A stretch of 9,029 nt of DNA from Ectopseudomonas composti (GTDB taxonomy: Bacteria; Pseudomonadota; Gammaproteobacteria; Pseudomonadales; Pseudomonadaceae): NCBI GenBank assembly GCA_946886245.1, contig CAMPIF010000146.1, forward strand, positions 1-9,029, given 5' to 3'. Position numbers and translations under genes: made by a program. The notes beneath the pieces are model-generated. The model saw only the letters and a list, made by a program, of their open reading frames with translations, was not told the DNA's origin and did no database searches. Positions 1 through 4,671 of this stretch are shown one piece after another. Every line of letters starts with the position of its first letter. Position 1 is the first letter of the stretch.

Positions 1-249
1 CCGAGCCACCTTCGGCGACGCGGTTCTCGATCAGACGGTCCGAGCCACCTTCGGCGACGCGGTTCTCGATCAGACGGTCCGAGCCACCTTCGGCCACGCG
101 GTTCTCGATCAGACGGTCGGAGCCACCTTCGGCAACGCGGTTCTCGATCAGGCGGTCGGAGCCACCTTCGGCCACGCGGTTCTCGATCAGACGGTCGGAG
201 CCACCTTCGGCGACGCGGCTTTCGATCAGGCGATCAGAGCCGCCTTCGG
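1..249 (-). repeat. 39-bp in-frame tandem repeat array (six full units plus part of a seventh)
   Basis: Units start at 1, 40, 79, 118, 157, 196 and 235 on the plus strand with an exact 39-base period. Units 1 and 2 (1-39, 40-78) are identical. Units 3 to 5 differ at one to three mostly synonymous positions. Unit 6 has more changes, and the seventh (235-249) breaks down into the signal-peptide-proximal sequence. Because 39 is a multiple of three, slippage or recombination would change copy number without breaking the frame of the secreted protein that it encodes on the minus strand. Confidence 0.95.
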
Positions 250-334
250 CGACTACAGCTTGGACGGAAGAAGCGGCGAATACGTTGGCTGCCAGTACGG
301 AGAGGGCGAAGCCGAGGATCAGTTGGCGTTTCAT
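1..334 (-). CDS. Secreted 13-residue tandem-repeat protein, C-terminally cut by the window edge
   Basis: I do not recognise a function. The ATG at 334-332 has a good ribosome binding site (GGAG, complement of 344-347, 9 nt upstream). The first ~20 residues form a classical Sec signal peptide: MKRQ, then a hydrophobic stretch, then ANVFA with likely cleavage near residue 20. From about residue 28 the protein is a tandem array of VAEGGSDRLIENR, a 13-residue unit that continues unbroken to base 1. The first unit differs only by ESR for ENR. The frame stays open for 111 codons without a stop, so the end lies outside the window. The unit has a small Gly-Gly-Ser turn and a charged, amphipathic DRLIENR half, which would suit a regular secreted or periplasmic repeat fold (inference). 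From memory, similar short Pseudomonas repeat proteins sometimes carry the label 'phage infection protein'; I cannot verify that and do not rely on it. Confidence 0.82.
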   Translation of the reverse strand, partial: MKRQLILGFALSVLAANVFAASSVQAVVAEGGSDRLIESRVAEGGSDRLIENRVAEGGSDRLIENRVAEGGSDRLIENRVAEGGSDRLIENRVAEGGSDRLIENRVAEGGS

Positions 335-542
335 GGTGTGGTGCTCCAGCGGTGTTGTGGTTGGGTATGGAGCAGATGTTACGCACTGGATTTTTTCAGA
401 GAACTTCATTGGCATGATGGTGAACATCGATGCGACTGATGCTTGCTGCAAGGGCCGAGATAGAAGGGTCCAAGCGCATTTTGGGGCGCTGTCCGGCCCC
501 GAAGCAGGGCAGGCCACGGCCGGATCGGCCGTGGCCCATGGG
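335..542. other. Intergenic gap between two minus-strand genes
   Basis: No convincing gene. This gap holds the 5' region of the repeat-protein gene, with a TAACAT hexamer (complement of 376-381) as a weak -10 candidate and no clear -35. It also holds the palindromes next to the end of the SMP-30 gene. A 127-codon plus-strand reading frame (285-668) crosses it, but it overlaps both neighbours antisense and resembles no family. Confidence 0.6.
513..535 (-). terminator. Strong hairpin just after the SMP-30 gene stop
   Basis: A perfect 10-bp stem (GCCACGGCCG / CGGCCGTGGC) closes a 3-base loop, 7 bases past the stop codon at 545-543. A second, shorter GGGGC/GCCCC stem follows at 483-500. Neither is followed by a T-run on the minus strand, so intrinsic termination is uncertain. 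Transcript 3'-end protection or Rho-dependent termination are alternatives. Confidence 0.5.
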
Positions 543-1634
543 CTACCTGATGAAGGTGGCGCCGCGTGTGTTGACGAACAGGGAATAGATGCCATGGCTG
601 CTGGCCATGAACAGGCGATTACCTTTCTCGCCGCCAAAGCACAGGTTGGCGCAGCGTTCCGGCAGTGAGATATGACCGATGGCCTTGCCCTGCGGGTTGA
701 ACACGCGCACGCCATCGAGCTTTTCCGGATCGCTCTCGGCCGAGCCATTGCTGCCCCAGCCGCACCACAGGTTGCCGAACTCGTCGCATTTGATGCCATC
801 CAGCGCACCGGTGTCGGTGGCTTCGATGTGTTTGCGGCGTTGGCCGAGGCTGCCGTCGTCGTTCACCTGATAAGCCCACACCAGGCGGTGCGGCTTGGCG
901 CGGCCCTCGACGATGTACAGGGTCTTCTCGTCGGGCGAGAAGCACAGGCCGTTGGGGCCGGCCAGATCCTCGATCACACGGGTGACCTGCTGCGTTTCGC
1001 CGTCGATGCGATAGACCCCATGGGGCAGCTCCGGCTCGATCTTGTAGCCCTCGTAGAAGTTGCCGGTCTGGAAGGGCGGGTCGGTGAACCAGACCGAGCC
1101 GTCGCGCTTGACCACCAGGTCGTTCGGCGAGTTGAAGCGTTTGCCCTCGAACGCATCGGCCAGCACGGTAATGCTGCCGTCGTGTTCTGTGCGGGTGATG
1201 CGCCGGCCAACGTCCTGAGTGGTCGAGCCCTCGCAGGCGATCAGCCGGCCCTGGCGGTCGCGCACCAGGCCATTGGAATAGTTCGATGGCTGGCGGTAGA
1301 CGGCCAGCGTTTGGCTGATCTCGTCCCAGCGCATGATGCGGTTGTTGGGGATGTCGCTGACCAGCAGGTAGCGACCGTCACCGAACCACACCGGGCCTTC
1401 GGCCCAGCGGATGCCATCGGCAAGCTTTTCCACGCTGGCGTTGAACAGGCGCAATTGCAGGAAGCTGTCATCCAGCGCCTTGACCGCGCCGGATGGGTAG
1501 CGCAGATCGAGAGGCTGCGTGGCGTTGGCCAATTGCGGCAGCAGAGAGGCAGCGCTGGCGGCGGCAGCGGAATAGACCAGCGACTGCTTGAGGAAATGAC
1601 GGCGTGAGCCGTCGGGGCGTTGTTCGTCATTCAT
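543..1634 (-). CDS. Tat-exported SMP-30/gluconolactonase/LRE-family protein
   Basis: This is a six-bladed beta-propeller hydrolase of the SMP-30/gluconolactonase family, which typically opens sugar lactones using one divalent metal. The 363-residue protein keeps the family's metal and substrate residues in order: E79 (WAEGPVW), N171 (SPNDLVV), N228 (GPNGLCFSPD) and D279 (LDGIKCD). The N-terminus has a textbook twin-arginine motif, S-R-R-H-F-L-K at residues 10-16, then an Ala-rich hydrophobic stretch and a likely ANA cleavage site at 36-38, so the enzyme should be exported folded to the periplasm. I chose the ATG at 1634 over the longest frame (1727) because AAGGAA (complement of 1642-1647) lies 8 nt upstream and it places the Tat motif properly. 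The substrate cannot be read from sequence; gluconolactonase is a family label. No sugar-oxidising partner gene adjoins it. Confidence 0.9.
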   Translation of the reverse strand: MNDEQRPDGSRRHFLKQSLVYSAAAASAASLLPQLANATQPLDLRYPSGAVKALDDSFLQLRLFNASVEKLADGIRWAEGPVWFGDGRYLLVSDIPNNRIMRWDEISQTLAVYRQPSNYSNGLVRDRQGRLIACEGSTTQDVGRRITRTEHDGSITVLADAFEGKRFNSPNDLVVKRDGSVWFTDPPFQTGNFYEGYKIEPELPHGVYRIDGETQQVTRVIEDLAGPNGLCFSPDEKTLYIVEGRAKPHRLVWAYQVNDDGSLGQRRKHIEATDTGALDGIKCDEFGNLWCGWGSNGSAESDPEKLDGVRVFNPQGKAIGHISLPERCANLCFGGEKGNRLFMASSHGIYSLFVNTRGATFIR

Positions 1635-1675
1635 CGTGAGGTTCCTTGTTGTTCTTGTTGATCGCGGATGCGACC

Positions 1676-1712
1676 TCATGAACTTATATGATGTATGACA
1701 ACTGTGAAAGTG
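1676..1712 (-). promoter_or_regulatory. Possible promoter and operator of the SMP-30 gene
   Basis: On the minus strand, TATAAG (complement of 1683-1688) can act as a -10, with CTTTCA about 16 bases upstream as a weak -35. Between them lies TTGTCATACATCAT, which resembles the half-site TTGTCATATGATGA found again at 1809-1822. The paired sites suggest one regulator binding both. The GTCAT core recalls FCD-type GntR operators, but that assignment is inference. Confidence 0.35.
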
Positions 1713-1911
1713 CTTCAATTCTGCCATGAGCGCCTAACACTCAAAAATCACCTGTCTGCATGATTCTGTCTGGCTCGTGCATTAAGTGGTGGCGGCGCTG
1801 ACTCGGCTTTGTCATATGATGACTGGCGAAAGGTGCCTCCTTTCCCGAATGAGCGTGGCTGTTTCAAGGCGTGCCACGTCAAGTCAATGCTCAGCGGCAT
1901 CGGTCATGAGC
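1713..1911. other. Intergenic region between divergent SMP-30 and methyltransferase genes
   Basis: No gene is supported here. Long plus-strand frames that begin in this region (for example at 1786) run out of frame through the methyltransferase and have no recognisable product. The only structure seen is the interrupted palindrome GTCAT-ATG-ATGAC at 1811-1823, which echoes the candidate operator near 1690. Confidence 0.5.
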
Positions 1912-1917
1912 TATGAT
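1912..1917 (+). promoter_or_regulatory. Candidate -10 box (TATGAT) for the methyltransferase gene
   Basis: TATGAT followed by the GC-rich GCGCGCC matches a sigma-70 -10 plus discriminator. Transcription would begin near 1923-1926, leaving a leader of about 25 bases before the ATG at 1949. No good -35 is visible. If this is correct, the earlier in-frame ATGs at 1913 and 1916 lie inside the promoter and cannot be starts. Confidence 0.4.
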
Positions 1918-1948
1918 GCGCGCCCTTCGTCCTCGCGCCTCTGTCATC

Positions 1949-2692
1949 ATGTCCGGCAATGCCCTCTATACCGACCTGTCGGGTTACTACGATCTGATGT
2001 GCGCGGACATCGACTACGCCGCCCAGAGCCACTGTGTGCAGCGCCTGCACCAGCTGTTCGGCAACGGCGGCAAGCGTCACCTCGATCTGGCCTGTGGCAC
2101 CGGCCCGCATGTGCGTCACTTTCTCGATGCTGGCTATGTCAGCAGCGGCCTGGACATCAACCAGCCGATGCTCGACCGCGCCGCCCAGCGCTGCCCCGAG
2201 GCACGCTTTGCCCGGCAGGACATGTGCGGTTTTCAGGTCGACGAGCCGCTGGACCTGATCACCTGCTTTCTCTACTCCATCCATTACAGCGCCAGCATCG
2301 AGCGGCTCCAGGCCTGTATCGCCAGCGCGCACGGCGCCCTGGCGGCTGGCGGCGTGTTCTGTTTCAACGCCGTGGACAAGCAGCGCATCGACAACGCTTC
2401 GTTCGTGTCCCACAGCACGCGGCATGCCGAAGGGCAGTTCCGCTTCAGCTCCGGCTGGTACTACCGTGGGGAAGGCGCTGCGCAGGCGCTGCGCCTGCGC
2501 ATCGAACGCAGCGTCGCCGGGCAGACCGAGGTCTGGCACGACGAACACCCGATGGTGGCAGTGAACTTCGCCGAGCTGCAGAGCCTGCTGGCGCCGCACT
2601 TCGAGGTGCAGGTGCTGGAGCACGACTATCAGCGCCTGGCGCCGTGGGATGGCCGCTCCGGCAACGCGCTGTTTGCCTGCACCAGGCGCTGA
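1949..2692 (+). CDS. Class I SAM-dependent methyltransferase
   Basis: This is a cytoplasmic Rossmann-fold methyltransferase. In the 247-residue form the SAM-binding motif I is LDLACGTG (45-52), the acidic residue at the end of strand 2 is D69 (GLDIN), and the QDM at 90-92 fits motif III. A FLYSIHY segment (107-113) follows at the usual post-motif position. The N-terminal YxxLSGYYDLM resembles the 'YD' entry helix of small-molecule N-methyltransferases such as the TylM1/DesVI type, but the acceptor cannot be deduced. The start at 1949 (MSGNALY) is preferred because residues before it are basic and non-conserved looking and the TATGAT promoter overlaps the upstream ATGs at 1913/1916; no clear Shine-Dalgarno marks either choice. 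It is monocistronic, divergent from the SMP-30 gene, and followed by a palindromic repeat. Confidence 0.85.
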   Translation: MSGNALYTDLSGYYDLMCADIDYAAQSHCVQRLHQLFGNGGKRHLDLACGTGPHVRHFLDAGYVSSGLDINQPMLDRAAQRCPEARFARQDMCGFQVDEPLDLITCFLYSIHYSASIERLQACIASAHGALAAGGVFCFNAVDKQRIDNASFVSHSTRHAEGQFRFSSGWYYRGEGAAQALRLRIERSVAGQTEVWHDEHPMVAVNFAELQSLLAPHFEVQVLEHDYQRLAPWDGRSGNALFACTRR

Positions 2693-2940
2693 AGCTCCGC
2701 AGTTTCCCAGGTCCTCGATGGCGATTGGGTGCACGCGGGTGATGCCGATGAGCCGAGCCCGTTTTCATCCGCCGTTCGGGCAGCGTGGCTAACCGGGCCA
2801 TTTGCCGTGCTGTGAACGACGGTGGACAAGCTTCGCGTTGTCCACCCTACGCGCGATTTCGCCGGTAGGGTGGATGACGCCTTATCCATCCACCATCGCG
2901 GTGGTTGTCCGGCTACTCGCTGGCGGGTAGCGGGCCCCTG
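2693..2940. other. Intergenic gap between convergent genes, mostly palindromic repeat
   Basis: From 2693 to 2820 I see no feature; short reading frames here are antisense shadows with no family resemblance. From 2821 the sequence is the composite palindrome listed separately. A weak GCTAC/GTAGC stem at 2912-2931 lies just beyond the nuclease-like gene's stop on the minus strand, without a T-run. Confidence 0.6.
2821..2904. repeat. Composite 'GGTGGA' palindromic repeat
   Basis: Four nested or overlapping inverted repeats run in a row: GGTGGACAA/TTGTCCACC at 2821-2846, CCCTAC/GTAGGG at 2845-2870, GGTGGAT/ATCCACC at 2869-2894, and CCACC/GGTGG at 2890-2904. The recurring words (GGTGGA, TAGGGTGGA, TCCACC) match a dispersed intergenic repeat style known from Pseudomonas genomes. 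Its position between convergent genes suits a bidirectional transcript end, but no T-tract is present. Confidence 0.75.
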
Positions 2941-3531
2941 CTAGGCCCCACGGGGCACGTACAGTCTCGTCATTACCGCCCATCGCAGAGCTGGCGCCTC
3001 CTCCAGTATCAACGCCCCGACGTTGAGTTGAACCTGTGTCGGGTCGTTGCCGGCGTAAGCGACTGCCTCGTCGATGGCGAGCTTCCAGTCATCCTCGGCA
3101 AAACCAGCGCCGACCAGGATGGCGCTTCCGCTCGCTGCGCGCTGGTCGGCCGCGAGAAGGCGTGACATGTACCAGAAATCATCGGACGCGCTGAGAAACA
3201 GCTTGCCGCGGTTGTTGTTGGCGAACGGTACTTTCAGCTCGATGTAGTGGTAGCCATTGCCTGCGGCATCGCGCACCCACAAGTCGCATTGCTTGGTTGC
3301 GCGATCCATCTGCCCGCGTCGCTGATCCAGCCAGACCTTGTACTCGACGCCTACATCCGTCTGCGGCTGCAGCCCGAAGCGTTCGGTCAGCCAGAGGTAT
3401 AGCTCGATCTTGAGCCAGCCCTCGAAGCCATTGCGCAGTCTGGATAGCTGGGTTAGGGCGGGTGCGCGATGCGCTTGCAGGTCGTTCAGAAACGTCTGGA
3501 AGGTATCGGCGACATGGATAATGCCGGGCAT
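2941..3531 (-). CDS. Unknown protein with a PD-(D/E)XK-nuclease-like signature
   Basis: I do not recognise a named family. The 196-residue soluble protein has no signal peptide or membrane segment. Residues 83-100 read D-L-W-V, then a short glycine turn, then YIELK: an acidic residue ending one strand and E98-x-K100 in the next. This is the core pattern of PD-(D/E)XK nuclease folds, with E37 or E43 in the preceding helix as the usual extra acidic residue. The nuclease reading is inference from this motif alone. The start at 3531 is supported by AGGAG (complement of 3537-3541) 5 nt upstream, which is better than the longer frame from 3573. It lies 16 bases after the stop of the small membrane protein gene, so the two are almost certainly cotranscribed. 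Confidence 0.72.
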   Translation of the reverse strand: MPGIIHVADTFQTFLNDLQAHRAPALTQLSRLRNGFEGWLKIELYLWLTERFGLQPQTDVGVEYKVWLDQRRGQMDRATKQCDLWVRDAAGNGYHYIELKVPFANNNRGKLFLSASDDFWYMSRLLAADQRAASGSAILVGAGFAEDDWKLAIDEAVAYAGNDPTQVQLNVGALILEEAPALRWAVMTRLYVPRGA

Positions 3532-3547
3532 CGGAACTCCTGAGCGC

Positions 3548-4024
3548 TCAATAATAAACATCCTCTGCGGCATGCTTTCTCTGTCGCATCAAGGCAAAGA
3601 ACGACAGGCCTAGTAGCAGGAGGATCGCCGTCGAACAGCCCATGAAGACCTTGGCGTCTGCATCGCTGGCGTCGTAGGCGGCTTGCGTCATCTTGATCGA
3701 CGGTGCCCACATGGAGTGGATCACGGGGATCGTGTCGTTGATGTCATAGGCCGCCGGGTCGTGCTGCCGGTTCTGGGTGTAGGTATCCGTGAACGCTGTG
3801 CCGTCGGCGTCATAGCGGTAGGTGATTATGTTCAGGTCGGGGTTGGGCGTGTTGTGTATCTCGGTGATGCGGGCTTGCGCCTGCTGATTGCCGAGCAGCA
3901 TGAACAGCGCGGTCGCGCCGTGGTTGCTCATCAGCGCGAGAATGGCGAGGGGCACGATCGCGATCAACGACAGGGTGGAGAGTGTGGTGAGGAAGTCTCT
4001 TTTTTCTTCCCGTGGGTAGTACAT
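3548..4024 (-). CDS. Small two-TM membrane protein, DUF3592-like
   Basis: The 158-residue protein has a hydrophobic segment at about 11-33 (possibly to 44) and another at 127-147, with a polar domain of roughly 80 residues between them. The loop contains AQARITEIHNT, an ITYRYDADGTAFTDTYT strand pair and VIHSMWAPSI, which resembles the DUF3592 layout (x-V-x-x-I, Y-x-Y-x-x-x-G, then I-x-V-x-Y-x-P). Function unknown. The longest frame begins at 4285, but its first 87 codons are only read-through of the REPIN and its flank; the ATG at 4024 (MYYPREEK) gives a normal membrane protein, although its ribosome site (GGA, complement near 4033) is weak. It is the first gene of a pair with the nuclease-like gene downstream. 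Confidence 0.72.
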   Translation of the reverse strand: MYYPREEKRDFLTTLSTLSLIAIVPLAILALMSNHGATALFMLLGNQQAQARITEIHNTPNPDLNIITYRYDADGTAFTDTYTQNRQHDPAAYDINDTIPVIHSMWAPSIKMTQAAYDASDADAKVFMGCSTAILLLLGLSFFALMRQRKHAAEDVYY

Positions 4025-4104
4025 GCGATGGCATCCGTTATGTCGAGGTGAAGTCCGGCGAGCGTAGAACGCGATTTTCAATGATCGAGCCGATACCCGA
4101 TAGC

Positions 4105-4238
4105 TCCCACGCTCCGGCGTGGTAGCCAGCCTGCGACGCTCTGCGTCGCCCAGAGGTTGCGGGTCGGCAGCCGCCTGCAGCTTTGACGCTGGAGCGTCAG
4201 CGGAGGCATTCCCACGCAGAGCGTGGGAACGATCATGA
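4105..4238. repeat. REPIN-like inverted pair of REP elements
   Basis: Four hairpins occur in mirror order A-B...B'-A'. A is CCACGC/GCGTGG at 4107-4122. B is GCGACGC/GCGTCGC at 4133-4149. B' is TGACGCT/AGCGTCA at 4184-4199. A' is TTCCCACGC/GCGTGGGAA at 4209-4229. A spacer of about 34 bases separates the halves. Each half matches the two-hairpin element at 8370-8415. Two inverted REPs with a short spacer form the REPIN arrangement known to be spread by RAYT transposases. The right end (GATCATGA) adjoins the truncated monooxygenase-like frame. Confidence 0.85.
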
Positions 4239-4244
4239 GAAGGC

Positions 4245-4472
4245 TTGCTGAGCCTGATAGAACCCACGCGAGCCGAGCCGGGCAATCTTGATTACGTGTT
4301 GTTCGAAATGCGGGATGAGCCCGGTACGTTCTACATGCGTGAAGCCTTCAAGGACCAGGCGGCCCTGGATGCGCATTTTGCGACGCCCTATTTTCAGGCA
4401 TTTGCAGCTACAGCGGATGAACTGCTCAGCGAGCCGTTGCAGCTGATTTTCCTGGAGCAGGTGTCGGACTGA
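4245..4472 (+). pseudogene. 5'-truncated antibiotic-biosynthesis-monooxygenase (ABM)-like gene
   Basis: The frame encodes about 75 residues matching the C-terminal two-thirds of ABM/quinol-monooxygenase-type dimeric barrels: TRAEPGNLDYVLFE (strand 2), a strand with GTFYMREAFKD, the helix DQAALDAHFATPYFQAF, and a final LQLIFLEQV strand. The family normally runs to about 95-105 residues and begins with a first strand and 'KPG' turn that are absent here. In-frame sequence reads EGLLSLIEPTRAEPG back to 4239, where an in-frame TGA at 4236-4238 stops it at the end of the REPIN. The only available start is TTG at 4245, with AGAAGG too close to act as a ribosome site. I therefore read it as a gene whose 5' end was lost at the REPIN. 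Expression from TTG as a shortened protein is possible but unlikely. Confidence 0.65.
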
Positions 4473-4524
4473 GTGGGCCCCGTGGTCGTTGTTTAGTGCA
4501 TGGGAATGCCCGTTGGCTCGCTGA

Positions 4525-4577
4525 TGGTCGTTCCCGCTCTCTGCGTCGCGTGTAGCAGCGCTCGATCTCCATTCATG
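4525..4577. repeat. Degenerate solo REP copy with internal deletion
   Basis: GGTCGTTCCC is followed directly by GCTCTCTGCGTCGCG, as if the middle of the two-hairpin REP had been lost. The flank, read on the minus strand, gives ATG GAG ATC GAG CGC TGC TAC (MEIERCY), which parallels IEVDRWY at the end of the RAYT gene. It lies in the gap before the TonB receptor gene. Confidence 0.6.
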
Positions 4578-4619
4578 ACGTGAGCGGATGTGAAGGCGGC
4601 AAAGAAATACTTCTAGATA

Positions 4620-4638
4620 TCAAATGAAAAGAATTACC
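4620..4638 (+). promoter_or_regulatory. Candidate Fur box upstream of the siderophore receptor
   Basis: The A/T-rich stretch AAATGAAAAGAATTACC matches the 19-base Fur consensus GATAATGATAATCATTATC at 12 positions. It is the only AT-rich patch in the gap and ends 33 bases before the ATG at 4672, which is where a Fur site would block a receptor promoter. The match is moderate and no clean -35/-10 pair is visible, so this is a prediction from position and gene type. Confidence 0.45.
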
Positions 4639-4671
4639 ATGCGCGCCCGTTAATCAATCGCCAATGTCTGG

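Noticed and set aside
1..249. CRISPR array (39-base periodicity)
   Set aside because: The units abut with no unique spacers and are an in-frame coding repeat behind a signal peptide.
285..668. Plus-strand 127-residue reading frame
   Set aside because: It is antisense to the repeat-protein start and the SMP-30 gene end, has no ribosome site and no family resemblance.
672..1607. Plus-strand 311-residue frame opposite the SMP-30 gene
   Set aside because: It is a GC-rich antisense shadow; the minus-strand protein has clear family motifs and a Tat signal.
4030..4104. Missing 5' end of the ABM-like gene left of the REPIN (a YVEVKSGE reading in one plus frame)
   Set aside because: The spacing from this motif to the REPIN junction does not fit the family, there is no start codon with a ribosome site, and it overlaps the DUF3592-like gene's leader; probably chance.
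4245..4472. Intact short ABM protein from TTG
   Set aside because: It lacks the first strand of the fold, the only start is TTG with a badly spaced ribosome site, and the homology is cut at the REPIN junction.
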